DNA from: Delphinapterus leucas
Taxonomy: Eukaryota > Chordata > Mammalia > Artiodactyla > Monodontidae
Assembly: GCF_002288925.2 (NCBI RefSeq)
Contig: NW_022098049.1
Coordinates: forward strand, 2,011,227-2,075,226
Reading direction: 5' to 3'
DNA: 64,000 bases
The notes under the pieces were generated by a model. It had not been told where the DNA came from and searched no databases. It saw only the letters and a program-made list of their open reading frames with translations. How positions within the stretch are numbered: the first letter of the stretch is position 1; every line of letters begins with the position of its first letter. Of this stretch, positions 11,490 through 23,490 are shown piece after piece. The position numbers and the translations under genes are program-made.

Positions 11490-13388
11490 CTACTAATCAC
11501 TGCTAACTTTTATTTTGTATTCAAGGACACAGTTAACCAGGAGAAGAGGGTTCTTTGCTCTGTCAAATAAATATACTTAAAAGCTAGCAAACATCAGAGC
11601 AGATTTAAGTGTCAAGTCTTAAGAGACTGGGGAAAAATTACTAATAGTTATTTACAGCTATACAAAGTTAACATATTGCAAGGGAAACATAATATAAATA
11701 TATTCAAAGGTTTCATTTCCAATACTTGACATTTCAAATTTTGAAAACATTAAAATTATTGTCAAACAAAACTCAGACCACATTAGCAATGATTTAAAAA
11801 AGGGAGCAATTTAATCATTATAATACAGAGTGCTTTAAGAAGTTTTTAAACGTGTAAAAGAAAGAACAGTTTAGTGCATTAAATCGTTACTGTCTTTACA
11901 TTGCTTCTCTTAAAAAAAGTTAACAGTAGTATGAAAAAGCCACCCACAAAGCCAGCTGTTTGAATGAAGAAATAAGCTAAATTGCAGCATTTTGGAATTA
12001 CTAATAAAGCTATAGTTAAAAAATGAAAAGTTTATAAAAATGAAAGCAGCATGCATAGTCAAGGCTTTTTCATAACATTTTCATTAGATGACAAACATTT
12101 AGGTAAAAACAAGAGCTTAATATTTATTATTCATTAAATTAGATAAAATAAACTGGCCAAGCCCACTACATCTGGTCATTCAGAAAAACATTTTAAAATC
12201 CAAAGCTAATGAAACTGAACATTTCTTCTATGAAGAAAGCACATTTTGAAAAATGGTCCTGTAGTTACAAAGGAAAGGGTCCTTCTCAACACGAATGAAC
12301 AGCACCGGTCTTTACAAAGTTTGAGTTAGGAGGAACTTTCAGTCTCCTGAAATGGCAAGAGTTAACAGTGAACACTGCCATGTTCATAAGTGAAAAGCTA
12401 AGTTTTACCTCATTCTGATCAGTTCAGAATTTTTTTCTTTATTCATTGAAGTTGTTACACAAAGTAGAATTTCACCAAAAGATAATTCTTGAAAATTCTG
12501 ATCTGACACCTGTACAAAATTTCTGATTTCTATATGATTGTAAGAAAACACTAAGTTAATATTTACTACATGGTTCTTTTTCACATTTTTGGTACAATAT
12601 TTATTTCAGAGTTTCACCCTATCCAAATTCTTATGCCAGTTTCTTTCCCTTCTTCAGTACTGATTATGTTCGGTTTAAGAAAAAGCTAATTCAATTTCTA
12701 ATGAAAAAAAGTAACAGAGTATTACAAGTAGTAATAGTGGTATCCATGAATGTGTTCAATGAAAGATCCAATCACTAAGTGCCAATGATACCACAAAACC
12801 TTCTTGCTCCAATATGTCCACAGCCTGTTTTTCACTTACGCTGAAATTACATAAACCCATGCACAACTCCTTAATCTTAGTGCAGGGCCTGAGAAATGAG
12901 ACATAGAAATAAATCAGATTTTTCTTTTTCCTGCTTCAAACAAGTTTTACTCTGTAAAATGTTTGGTCACTCAAAGCTATAATCTTAATCATATATCAAA
13001 GAATACAGGCAGTAAGGCCCATCTTACGAGACATACAGTATTAAGCTGATCAGAATATGAGGACAAGCTCTAGTGGTCATTAAACCCCCTCAGAAAGTCT
13101 AAGAATCAGAATGTCTCCATCATATCAGAATAAGAATGCACTTCATTGAAATGTGACTGCTTACAAGTTGTTTTAATTAGTGTCCTGTGTGCACTGCAGG
13201 ACTTCTGCCGTCTGCAGCAGTTTAACTTTGACACAACATTGAGTCCCACTGTTTTTGGGTATTGGATCCTATTTTTTGAGATTGTGTATGCCCCCAAACG
13301 TTTTCAGTGTCATCAAAGATTGAGCCCATTCACAGTAAACCAGACATCTGGAGTTGAAGAATTGATTCTCCTCCAACGTTTTAGGCAG
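11490..13388 (-). other. ZHX1: ZHX1 terminal exon: 3' UTR after a 3' UTR intron
   Basis: On the minus strand a strong acceptor (gtttttcttttatag before CTGCC) opens about 1.9 kb of AT-rich, repeat-poor sequence ending at an AATAAA close to where L1 sequence begins. Coding exon plus this exon gives an mRNA near the size expected for ZHX1. Small ORFs inside are not coding. The alternative is that the intervening 2.5 kb is retained and the whole stretch is one long 3' UTR. Confidence 0.65.
11509..11514 (-). terminator. ZHX1 polyadenylation signal AATAAA
   Basis: A minus-strand AATAAA lies where the non-repetitive UTR meets the L1 fragment, giving a cleavage site near 11.49 kb. Other AATAAA hexamers occur inside the UTR (for example near 12121 and 12437) and could give shorter forms. 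Confidence 0.55.
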
Positions 13389-15915
13389 CTATAAAAGAAA
13401 AACATAATAAAAAACTAAAATTTTAAAGATAACCATATTTTAACATTTACCACTTAGAAACAAAAACGATTAAAATACATCCTCTGTATTCGCTTATTAA
13501 TCCTGAGATCACTTGCCATATGTATCTTGTGTAATGCAGATTTTGTGTGCAACTCCAGTGTATATGTTCTGCATATACCAGATTTTCTTATAAACATTTT
13601 TTACCTACATGTAATAATTTATAAAAAAATATTAGTTGGAAGTATATATTTCATTGTATTCATAATAGACTATGAAATCTAAAGACGTATTTTTTTCTAT
13701 TTATATATGGGGCTAGCTTGTGCAAAAGACATATGTGTTTATCACTTTTTTGCAGTAACTATTTTGGAAAGGTTTTGGTTACTTTTTTTTTGGTAAATTA
13801 AACCGTATCTAAATGAAGAAGTAACTGTTTAGAGGAAATTTATGGTGAATCCTTTTATAAGATGAAAAATTATTTTGTTAAGCCAGTGATAACTTGGTAA
13901 TTAATGGGTTTTATAATTTTAGACTTTTGCATATTTTAAAATTAGAGCATGCCAATATAGGTACCACGAAAGTACATGTATAACATATACGATACAATTT
14001 TTTAAAAACCATGCATGGCTTTGTGTGAATTTTCTGACCCTAGTGTCCATTAGCATATTGATATATTACTTAAGAATTACCCACACAAACTTAAAGTAAG
14101 GTCAAACTAAGCTGTACAACAAAGTTCACATTATTTTTAGAATGAGATTACAACTTCCTCCAAAATCACTGCAGAGTTTACTACTACAACAACGACAACA
14201 ATTCACTGCAGCAACTAATTTGTTGATTCAGTCTTGGCCGAGTGCACATTCTTGTGTTTAGCAACAACAACAAAAAAGCCTGTAAAAAATATTTTCTGCA
14301 TCTGGGTCAGAAGAAAGCCTGTCCTGAAGATTTCTGACATAAGGAAATGGAGGGCTGCGTTTCAGGATAAAGCCGTACAAGACTGTTTAACTTCTTGTGA
14401 CTCACAAGGATACATTATGCTCTATAACCTGGAGTGAGATTCATTCTAAAATAGGTGCATTTTTAGTCTCATCTGTTTTTCTGCCTGAAAAAAAAAACCT
14501 GTTAATGAAAAGAATATCTGGAAAAAAAGAATATCTTGCTTACTGCCAAGCAATAAGAATAGTGCCTGGTACATATTAAGCGCTCTATAAATAATTGTTA
14601 AAACAAAATAAATAAAACCAGGGAGGAAGGCATGGGGGAATTAAAGAAATTCTGTGTAGAATAAGAGAGCATAAAAGTAGCAGATGGGGTAGGGATGCAA
14701 AAAGCTATGGAAGTAAGTATAATAAATATGCTCACATGATGAGGGTCTAAGCCTCTTTTCCTCCCCTGCTGTTTCAGAACACTGCAGTGATTTCTGACAA
14801 CAAGGTGCTTTTGGACTACTGATGGACAGATACAAACACTTCATGACAACTGCACTGTTTTTAAAAAAAGTACAGTCTTATCCTAGAACACTCCAAAACA
14901 GAGAGTAGAAAAGAAGCAAACTATGCTACTGAATTCCAAAAGTATTAAGAATTCAAGTTCTAACTCCAAATCAGGTATCTGGATTTGCAACTACAGTGAA
15001 ATTTTAATTAATCCAATCTATAAAAGAATTAAGAGTTAAGGAACAGGCCAAACCTTTCAAATTTAAAGCATATATACTTGCACTTTTATGCCTACAGAGA
15101 GGTATTTTTAACTTAATAATGTGTTTCTGCTGGTAGCAGGTTTGTTTTATATCAAATAAGGAAAAGACATTTTAGGCAATTGAGTTAATTTAATATAAAA
15201 TCTGTTATTTACCACTGATCCCTAAAACAGAAATAATTTATATCACAGTTTTCAAAGACAGATGCCACCTAAGCAAACATGAATTTATATATCGCTTAAA
15301 ACAGACCTTTGGCTTTTAATAGAAAAAAAAATTGAATAATTTTAATACTTAAAGCATTTTAAACTCTAGTTAAAAATCTAATAGTTTGGGGGGCAATACA
15401 ATGAATAAAGAAAGAGAGATAGCCATTTTCACCTAGTTTCCTAAAACTGAGCAATCTTCACCCCTGTGGTAAGTCTTTCCTTCGGTATACTTTTCCCCTT
15501 CTTTTTAGTTTTCGTTTTTGAATTCTTTCCTTAAACAGGCAAAAAATGAAGCTTTAGTGAAGGAGGGTTGCAAGAAATACATTTTAGTTATCTTTAGTAT
15601 GTGTGAATCCCCAACCCGCCCACCAGTCTTCCTTCTTAGAGAATGGGTAACTTTCCCTTAAAACAAAGTAAAGAACATTTCACATAAAAAATAATTAAGG
15701 CAACATTAAACTGTACATAATAAACATAACCATCACAAGAATCAGACTACACATGATAATCGTATCTCTTGGCTATACTCATGGCACCTAGTCCTCTTAT
15801 GAGGCATAAGAGAAACTATTTTAGAAAAAATCCGTCAAAAGTGACGATGACAAATACGAGGTGACTGTGCTAAATGTATGTGGTTGGTGAATGCACACGC
15901 AGCTTAACAACTTAC
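13389..15915 (-). other. ZHX1: Intron in the ZHX1 3' UTR
   Basis: It is bounded by donor AAT|GTAAGT 3 nt after the ZHX1 stop codon and acceptor ctttttatag-type at the lower edge. The content is AT-rich, mostly single-copy sequence with a short MIR tail near 14.54-14.6 kb and a (CAA)-rich patch near 14.2 kb. No coding region is supported; the small ORFs near 14.2-14.8 kb look random. Confidence 0.6.
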
Positions 15916-15918
15916 ATT

Positions 15919-18540
15919 TCAGTCATCTGATTTAGAAAGCTTCCGCTTCACATGTCGTGGGGGTTCCCAAGTGTCACTGTCATCTGTTTCTTCTTCATCC
16001 TCTTCCTGATCATCAATAACTTCATCTTCCTCCTCATTTTCCTCAAATAATTCTATACCTAACTCTGATCTTCTCTGTCTTTCAGCAAACCATTCTCTGA
16101 CCTGCTCGTAGCCCATATGTGATTTGTTAACAAGTTCATCGAGGTCTTGCTCATTAAGAAATTTGTGCTTCAGGTAATAATCCTTAAGTATTGCAGTTCC
16201 AGTTTTAAATTTGATGAGGGACGGCCCCCTGTCCCAGTTGTTCATTCTCTTGCTTCCTCTGGGCCGCCCGCGAGGTCTTCCTCTTCCCCTTCCTTTGGGT
16301 CTCCCTCTCCCCCTTTTTCTAAGAGAAGACAGACCGTTCATACTGCTTGAATTGGCGCTTTGATAGTAGTAGTACCATTTTAAGTTTCCATTTTTCCAAG
16401 CATAACGGGTGTCCCCAAACCAACTAACTATGTCTGTTCTAGCAAGCCCACTTTCTTCAGCCAACTTGTCATACTCTTCTGGCGACGGCCACTGTGTTCG
16501 GACAAATGCGCTTTTAAGCATGTGCAACTGCTCGGGTGTTTTTTTACATATTTTGCCCGTACTCCCTGACTTAGGTGCACTAGACTCATCTCCAGGAGAA
16601 GTTTCTCCAGTTTCTTCTTTGGAACTACCTGCATTGCTTTCCTCTATTTCTCCTTTCTCTTCCTTTAAAGCTTTTGATTTCTTCTTCTCTGTAAACCAAG
16701 CATCAATTTCCCTTCTGGTAAGTTTGGTTTGCGCTCGTAACCTATTTAATTCTTCTTCTGTAAGTACGGAGCTGTTGAGAAAACTTGCCTGTAGGGCACG
16801 AAGCTGCTCTGCCGTCTTCTCTTTAAACTTTTGGGGAGTAAAGTCTGGAAAAGGATTCCAGGATTGTTTCTGCTGTGAAGTAACAACAGTTGGGGATTCC
16901 GTGGTTTCATCACTGGAGTCTATGATAATAGTGGCGGAGGAATCATTGTTGAGATGTAAGCACTGATTACTCTTTGAATTTCTCTGGTTGTACCTTGTGT
17001 CACTAAACCATTTTTTAATCTCTCCTTTTGTCAGCCCTGTGATTTTCATAAGTCTGATAATTTCGGAATCATGGGGAAACTGATTCTTTAGGTAGCTAAC
17101 TTTTAATTCTGCCAGTTGCTCTTTAGTCTTTTTTGCCCGAACACCGAACGCATCAGGGTTCGCCACTGCAGTCTCATTTTTCACAAGCTGAGAGGATGGG
17201 GCTCCTGCTGCTGCTGGCTTGGTCTCTGCAGTAGGCTGAGTGGCCGGGAGCTGACTTTTCTGTGCGTTTGTTTGATTTGGAACCCCTGCCACTGTCAAGG
17301 CTATAGGTGCTGCTACTGGCAAGGTATTCGTGCCAGCCACTTGGGTAAGGACCAGACCTGGCTGGCCAACTATTTGGCATGTCTGTAAGATGGATGGTAA
17401 ACCATTACTCCCTGTGGAAATGTGGGTGGGGATGACAGTTATGGTCTGAGGTACAGTGTGGACTGTTCCGTTGAATTGTTTTCTTCTCGCCTCCTCTACT
17501 TCCTCGGGAGTCCAGCTAACACCATGTTTTAGACGTTGGGCTGAAAACCATATCTTGATCTGTTCCTCTGTATATTTTGCTTGGGCAGAAAGAACAGTAA
17601 TTTCTGACATTGTTGGATAAGGGAATTTGTTGTAGGTGTTAAGCAAAAGGGGGTTGTTATCCAATGCAGCATTGTAGGTAGGAATGCTATTAACAGGGAT
17701 GAGGACTTTGGGAATCAAATTGGAATTCTGCTGAGCTGATACAGCAGTGATAACCTGTGCTAACCCAGGAAGAACTGCTGCCGGGGTCACAACTGTGCTG
17801 GCAGTATTTGGATGTATTCTGTTTACAATGGAAGTACTTGTATTCGATTCAGAAGCTGAAGAACTTGGATTTTCCACAGTTCCTTCACGGTCTGGTTTGA
17901 TTTCATTCTCTTTCTCTTCCGGAACGTCCTCAACTGAATTATGATGAACTGTAATCCGTTTGTTCTCCACTTTATTTTTCATCATTTTCATGATAGGAGT
18001 TTTACTGATAGATATTCCCGAAGAAGAAACTTCTGTCGATTCAGCTTGCTCTGAATTCTCCTCTTTAACAAAACTACCATCAAAAGTCAGATCATTTATT
18101 GTTTGTTCAAAGATTGTCTGGTTATTTCGTTTCACCATAGTCAACTTGAAATTTTCTTCTCCCGGGTGATATTTCAGATTATGCTCGGAAAGTGCATCAT
18201 ACCTTTTGGTAAGAAAATTGCATTCGACACAAACATAGGATGAATTTAGCACTACATTGGGATGTTCTGAATCCACATGAAAAGTAAACATATTTAGATC
18301 TGGAGTCTGAAAAGTACAATATTTACATTCATAGCCACCTTCAACTTTTTTATTTTGCTGATTGTCAGAGTCTACGGATTCATGAACTTCTTCATCACTT
18401 GAGATACTCTCTGCTCTGGTGTTTTCTACAGGTGTGAGTACAGGAGGACCTTCATCCAGATCTGATATCAGCTCGAGGTCTGGATCCTGTTCACTGGCAA
18501 GGACCATGCAGGGTGTTGTGGATTTTCGCCTGCTTGCCAT
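15919..18540 (-). CDS. ZHX1: ZHX1, zinc fingers and homeoboxes protein 1 (complete, single coding exon)
   Basis: ZHX proteins are nuclear, mostly repressive transcription factors that homo- or heterodimerise (ZHX1/2/3) and bind NF-YA. The 873-residue frame equals the family's known ZHX1 length. Seen in order: two C2H2 zinc fingers (C72/C75/H88/H93 and C104/C107/H120/H125); five homeodomains with recognition-helix cores at about 328-337 ([10 protein letters not shown]), 511-516 (WFSDTR), 614-620, 707-712 (WFGDTR) and 817-823 (WFAERQR); a basic GRP-rich tract at 743-762 resembling AT-hooks and a nuclear localisation signal; and a strongly acidic tail at about 834-857. The ATG is the first in-frame start after a leader with its own stops, and the N-terminus [12 protein letters not shown] fits the family. 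The frame is undisturbed, so the gene looks functional. A consensus splice donor lies 3 nt past the TGA. Family function is established knowledge; identity rests on the full domain layout and length. Confidence 0.98.
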   Translation of the reverse strand: MASRRKSTTPCMVLASEQDPDLELISDLDEGPPVLTPVENTRAESISSDEEVHESVDSDNQQNKKVEGGYECKYCTFQTPDLNMFTFHVDSEHPNVVLNSSYVCVECNFLTKRYDALSEHNLKYHPGEENFKLTMVKRNNQTIFEQTINDLTFDGSFVKEENSEQAESTEVSSSGISISKTPIMKMMKNKVENKRITVHHNSVEDVPEEKENEIKPDREGTVENPSSSASESNTSTSIVNRIHPNTASTVVTPAAVLPGLAQVITAVSAQQNSNLIPKVLIPVNSIPTYNAALDNNPLLLNTYNKFPYPTMSEITVLSAQAKYTEEQIKIWFSAQRLKHGVSWTPEEVEEARRKQFNGTVHTVPQTITVIPTHISTGSNGLPSILQTCQIVGQPGLVLTQVAGTNTLPVAAPIALTVAGVPNQTNAQKSQLPATQPTAETKPAAAGAPSSQLVKNETAVANPDAFGVRAKKTKEQLAELKVSYLKNQFPHDSEIIRLMKITGLTKGEIKKWFSDTRYNQRNSKSNQCLHLNNDSSATIIIDSSDETTESPTVVTSQQKQSWNPFPDFTPQKFKEKTAEQLRALQASFLNSSVLTEEELNRLRAQTKLTRREIDAWFTEKKKSKALKEEKGEIEESNAGSSKEETGETSPGDESSAPKSGSTGKICKKTPEQLHMLKSAFVRTQWPSPEEYDKLAEESGLARTDIVSWFGDTRYAWKNGNLKWYYYYQSANSSSMNGLSSLRKRGRGRPKGRGRGRPRGRPRGSKRMNNWDRGPSLIKFKTGTAILKDYYLKHKFLNEQDLDELVNKSHMGYEQVREWFAERQRRSELGIELFEENEEEDEVIDDQEEDEEETDDSDTWEPPRHVKRKLSKSDD

Positions 18541-18765
18541 TCTGATGTTATGGGGAAAATCTCAGTGGTGATTAAAAAGCATTGGGGCTTAAAACTGTTC
18601 AGTATTCTTCATTTGAAAACAATGGCTTTTGGTTCTTCAAGTCTGTCTTTGTGCTCAACAAGTCTCATTAGCAGCTTTTTCATGGTGCTATCAAGTAAAG
18701 AGCTTATGGTTGGCAAATAAAATACTGCTGAACTGCTGAAATTTTTGAAGCACAACTCCAATCAC
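18541..18765 (-). other. ZHX1: ZHX1 5' UTR part of the coding exon, with candidate splice acceptor
   Basis: On the minus strand a pyrimidine-containing tract ending in ttatcttaatgtag precedes GTGATTGG, giving a plausible acceptor that sets the exon's 5' edge. The leader carries two short upstream ORFs (listed separately). The exact acceptor is inferred; a weaker alternative (ttcaaaaatttcag) lies about 30 nt further in. Confidence 0.6.
18609..18683 (-). CDS. Upstream ORF of 24 codons in the ZHX1 leader
   Basis: An ATG in the context CACCATGA (A at -3) opens a 24-codon frame (starting MKKLLMRLVEHK) that stops before the ZHX1 start codon. It is too short to call a functional peptide. Its strong initiation context makes it a likely translational regulator of ZHX1 if this leader is in the mRNA. 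A second, six-codon uORF lies at 18562-18582. Confidence 0.4.
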   Translation of the reverse strand: MKKLLMRLVEHKDRLEEPKAIVFK

Positions 18766-19389
18766 CTACATTAAGATAAATTAAAAAATGTTTTTAAATG
18801 AGTGATTATGATCTATTAAGCAAATTACAGTTATATTTCACTTACATGAAGTTGTTGGAGAGCTCAGTTATAAAGATGTAGAATAAGACCAGACCAGGAA
18901 AAAAGTCCTCTAAGGGTCAAAATAGATGTCTCCAAGCCAACTCACTTTAGGTCATGTACTGTACCTCATGGGTCAGCCCATGGGCTTGTTTATTTGGATT
19001 TTTCATCTAGCCAGCTATACATTGTAAGGGAAGGGGGAAAAAGAGTCTGCTTCGGCAGGCATACTAATATCAGTGTGAAATGATAATCTGTTAACAGGGG
19101 AGGAACTTTAAAACTATAAAAGCAGCCACAGATACTCAAGACTATGACCACTAAGTGTATAAGAAATTCAATCCATCAGTTATGCCCGCTTCTTCCTCCT
19201 GGTCTGTCTTATCCCCAAAGCATGCCCAAGTATGGCAAAAGCAACAAAGGCAGAATATAAATGATCAAAGTTTCAGAAACATTATCTTAATCATTCTCCA
19301 CAATGCTATCAAAATTGGTAAAACATATCTAATCATGTCAGTCTCCTGACTTCAAGCTTATGATGGGTCCCCAGTGCTGAAAGAATGAA

Positions 19390-19600
19390 GTTCAAACTCC
19401 TTAAGCGACATGTAGTTCTCTTCACATCCTGGCTGCAACCTCAATTTCCTACCATCTCCCTCCTGACTCCTATTTCTTTATGTTTTAGGCACAGAGCAAA
19501 AACGATTGCTATTCTAAGGACTCTCAGTGCAGGCCATTCCTTGTGCCAGGACACTTGTTTGTGCGCTGGGTGTGATGACCTCTCTATAAATCTGCCTGAT
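19390..19600 (+). repeat. L2 fragment
   Basis: ttcaaactccttaagcgaca, catcctggctgcaacctc and ccattccttgtgccaggaca follow the L2 pattern. Diverged. Confidence 0.55.
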
Positions 19601-19930
19601 AAATCACCTTCTCCCCTTAGCTCGGCCCAACCTCCTCCCCGGCTTATTTTCTAGTCTAGAACTTACCATATTGTACCAGAGGAACGTTACACTTCTGTCC
19701 CGAAACCTCCAGTTTCCTTATTCATTTTTTTCCTTCTTTTTTAAAGTAATAGCTTTTTTCAGACATAGCAAAGCTCCTGAAACTCTGGATGGAGGCAATT
19801 TCCTTTATGTCTTCAATCTAAGCTCTCCCAGCTGAGCTATCTTGGCTGACTTCTCATACATTTCTGTATCTCCTTTTGCATACAGAAGCCTGGAAGTAGA
19901 GACTCACTAAATGCTTATTAACCTGAACTA

Positions 19931-20050
19931 GGGAGTTCCCTGGTGGTCTAGTGGTTAGGTTGCAGCGCTTTCACTGTTGTGCCCCGGGGTTCAATCCCTG
20001 GTTGGGGAACTAAGATCCACGCCCCCAACACACACACAAAAAACTACTTC
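19931..20050 (+). mobile_element. CHR-2-type tRNA-Glu SINE, short
   Basis: gggagttccctggtggtcta and ggggttcaatccctggttgg give A and B boxes close to tRNA-Glu. Target duplication aacctgaacta. Confidence 0.9.
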
Positions 20051-20705
20051 CAACCTGAACTAGAATGAATAGAAAAAGAGTCCTGTAAAATTCAAAATGC
20101 CCTAAGGGCATCACCATGGAAAACGTAGCTGAAATTCACAAGAATGACCTTGAATCATCAAGAAAAAGTGAGTTATGTTCATACAAATACATTTTAATGC
20201 TTTTGCACCCAATATAGTTAAAATACAATTTTGATGCTAAATCAAAGTTGGTGTGCTTCTAAATTCTAAACCAAATGAAAATGAATACAATAAGTGTTAT
20301 CACTTATTTTGTACCACGAATTGGAACTATTTTCATTTACTAGCATAATCCTTGTCCTAGCTGAACTGAGGAGAAAAAGTTTATTTCAAAGATTATAGCA
20401 AAACTAGGTCTCCATGACTCAGTAAAGGGAGAAACATTTTTAGGAAACAGAGCTGTCCAAAGAGAGAATGTCCTGCCTTTGAAGGTGGTAAGATCCTCCT
20501 CACTGGGATTATTCAAATATATACTACATATCCATTTGATGGATCCAAGCAACAGGTGGAAAGTTGGACCAAAAGTCAGACTAAATGTCCTGATTTCCCA
20601 TATTACAAAATAAAGAGCATCAGCTTAGTAATAATAATGGTATCAACAATCCAAACCCCACTCTCAAAAGTGTTAGTGTTCTTTTATTTCTATAAAAAAT
20701 CTTTG

Positions 20706-20920
20706 GGGATTCCCTGGTGGCGCAGTGGTTGAGAGTCTGCCTGCTGATGCAGGAGACACGGGTTCGATCCCAGGTCCGGGAAGATCCCACATGCCGCCGC
20801 GGAGCGGCTGGGCCCGTGAGCCATGGCCGCTGGGCCTGCACGTCCGGAGCCTGTGCTCCGCGGCGGGAGAGGCCACAACGGTGAGAGGCCCGCGTACCGC
20901 AAAAAAAAAAACAAAACAAA
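20706..20920 (+). mobile_element. CHR SINE, short form
   Basis: Full-length short form with an A-rich tail (aaaacaaaacaaaac). CpG-rich, so probably young. Confidence 0.93.
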
Positions 20921-21503
20921 ACTTTGATTTCTAAGGGAACATAAAGAAATCACTGAAATTTAAAATGATTTCTTAACTAAATGTTATAAACTAAGATAAT
21001 ACCATCTCTCCTACTCAGTTCAATAAGGAACACCACTGTTTTTATCATTTTTTCCTCATTAGAAACAGGGAATTCCTCAAATAAGACTTTAAGCAGAACA
21101 GTAACCAATGAGCAGCACCCACATTTTTGACAGTGAAGGAGAATTGCTGAAAGGCAGGGGAGTAAGCTATTTTGTGACTGTTATTCTCATAGAATCTTAG
21201 ATTATATTTAGTTAGGGTATATTAACAGCCAGAAGCCAAAGATAGAGGGGTTTTTCTTGAAACTACATTTCCTGAAAATGGTGGTTTTCAAACTTTTTGT
21301 TGTAAGCAGGACAGCCCTTTCTTCAAACAAAATTCTATGAGACGCCTAAGTGCAAAACTGACTAAAGAATATAGCCACTGGTCGGAGAAGTAGAGAAGCT
21401 AAACTACTTCCTGACCCCATCCCACGGACCCCACAATCCCTACTTCCACCTCTGATGGGTTCTGAGATGTGTCTGAAGCCTTTGCCTTAAAAACGTAAAT
21501 ACT

Positions 21504-21714
21504 GGGGCTTCCCTGGTGGCGCAGTGGTTGAGAGTCCGCCTGCCGATGCAGGTGACACAGGTTCGTGCCCTGGTCCGGGAAGATCCCACGTGCCGCGGAG
21601 CGGCTGGACCCGTGAGCCATGGCCGCTGAGCCTGCGCATCCGGAGCCTGTGCTCCGCAACAGGAGAGGCCACAGCAGTGAGGGGCCCGCGTCCCGCAAAA
21701 AAAACAAAACAAAA
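21504..21714 (+). mobile_element. CHR SINE, short form
   Basis: Target duplication aaaacgtaaatact on both sides. Confidence 0.95.
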
Positions 21715-22299
21715 CAAAACGTAAATACTTTCATCAAAAATCCTCAGCTTGCCAGTGCTAAGTGAAATGTGAAAGCTAAAGTGAATTTAATGTGTACTTT
21801 CAGGTTGTTTCACTCTAAAAGGCAGGCCTGGAGCACCCAGGAGTAGAACAGAGTAACCCATACTAATAAAAAGATACAGAAGAGAAACCTGAGGAGCTCA
21901 GATCCCTTTATTCTGGTTCTCTAGCTCTTGGGTTAAACTTCTTACTTTTTATCCTATCTAGTATAAAAATAGGAATATGCTAAGAAATTATTACTTTTAT
22001 TTCTTTTCCTTATAGTTCACTAGCTCAGGATGGTCAGTTTGTAAGAACTGAAACATATAAAATTTTAAAACCTTAATTATTTTTTGCTAAAGTCATGAAA
22101 ATTACAAAATATTCATGTATTATTATCTAATGATATATACACACAATTGTGCTTTTTCCTTTGAAAGCACTGGTCTTTGAAAGGAATTTGAAAATTTTAA
22201 ATTATAAATTAAATGTATTTAAATTAAATATTTTAACTTAAATGTATAACTTGAAAATTATGATTAAATTTAAATAAGCTACTTAAAAGAAAGGCTTAA

Positions 22300-22505
22300 G
22301 GGCTACCCTGGTGGCGCAGTGGTTGAGAGTCCGCCTGCCGATGCAGGGGACACGGGTTGGTGCCTCGGTCTGGGAAGATCCCACATGCCGAGGGGCGGCT
22401 GGGCCCGTAAGCCATGGCCACTGAGCCTGCGCGTCCGGAGCCTGTGCTCCGCAACGGGAGAGGCCACAACAGTGAGAGGCCCGCGTACCGCAAAAAAAAA
22501 AAAAA
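22300..22505 (+). mobile_element. CHR SINE, short form
   Basis: Target duplication agaaaggcttaa. Forms an inverted pair with the copy at 22876. Confidence 0.95.
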
Positions 22506-22875
22506 GAAAGGCTTAAAAAAAATCTTCAGTAATGCAAAAGACTAAAAATCTGATTATTTTGAGTAGCCTAGGTTGCCTCAACCTGGATTACTTCTATACT
22601 CAACTACATAGACCTGAGAAATACTCTTTCCTCTTCACTTCTAAAACTGTTCGCTCACATTTTGCTAACAAAACCAGAGTCAATATATTATTTAACATAT
22701 TTCCAAAGAGAGACTAAGAGTTTCCAAAAGAGCCTCAAGATTTGGTCCAATGGCTCAATTCTATTATTATGATATAACCTAAAAATAAATCAAAGCACAA
22801 ACAAGGGCATCCTCGTGGTCCTTATTATAAAGTCATGATCTGGGGGAGAAGCAGGGACCTCAGCACAACCGTCCC

Positions 22876-23093
22876 TTTTTTTTTTTTTTTTTTTTTTTTT
22901 CCCAGTACGCGGGCCTCTCCCTGCTGTGGCCTCTCCCGTTGCGGAGCACAGGCTCCGGACGCGCAGGCTCAGCGGCCATGGCTCACGGGCCCAGCCGCTC
23001 CGCGGCACGTGGGATCTTCCCAAACCGGGGCACGAACCCGTGTCCCCCGCATCGGCAGGCGGACTCTCAACCACTGCGCCACCAGGGAAGCCC
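22876..23093 (-). mobile_element. CHR SINE, short form, antisense
   Basis: Begins with a long T run (the A-tail) and ends ccaccagggaagccc; target duplication accgtccc / atcgtccc. In the ZHX1 transcript it is in the sense orientation. Confidence 0.95.
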
Positions 23094-23159
23094 AATCGTC
23101 CCATTTTTTTATGGAAGAAGAAACCCAGGCCCAGGGGGATAAGTTCACAGAGGCTTTAT

Positions 23160-23290
23160 GGTGTAGGGTAAAACCACAGGTTTTAGAGTCTCCTCTGTCA
23201 CTTAGTAGTTAGGTGACTGGAAAAGTTACCCAATATCAACCTCATATCAACCTCAGTTTTCTCACCTATAAAACCAAAATTCTCCAGTTC
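23160..23290 (+). repeat. MIR fragment
   Basis: gttttagagtctcctctgtc, acttagtagttaggtgactg and tcagttttctcacctataaa. Confidence 0.7.
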
Positions 23291-23490
23291 AACAAATCCA
23301 CTGAACAACTATTTGTTGAAGGTCAACCACGTGCCAGGCACTGTGTTGGGCACTTGGATTACAGCAGTGACCAGGACAGATCATCTCTGCTCTGCCAGAT
23401 TCTAGCAGTTGAGCAAGGAAAACAGGCAGTAAACAATTACTTAGACTAACTATGATCAATGCAATGAGAGAGGAAGTATCGGGAACTATA
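23290..23490 (-). repeat. L2 3'-end fragment, antisense
   Basis: caactatttgttgaaggtca, cacgtgccaggcactgtgtt and gcaaggaaaacaggcagtaa. Confidence 0.75.

Noticed and set aside
13106..13394. 63- and 82-codon ORFs at 13.1-13.4 kb
   Set aside because: They lie in the predicted ZHX1 3' UTR exon, and the plus-strand one crosses the splice site; no coding signature.
14234..14579. Small plus-strand ORFs near 14.2-14.6 kb
   Set aside because: They lie in the ZHX1 3' UTR intron, end in a MIR tail, and have no domain or conserved pattern visible.
16409..16966. 185-codon plus-strand ORF opposite ZHX1
   Set aside because: It is a shadow of the ZHX1 coding strand. The ZHX1 frame explains the constraint.
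20620..20953. Many 60-130-codon ORFs with sequences like GLSLLWPLPLRSTGSG or ADAGDTGSCPG
   Set aside because: The same peptides recur wherever a CHR SINE lies; they are translations of the SINE body, not genes.
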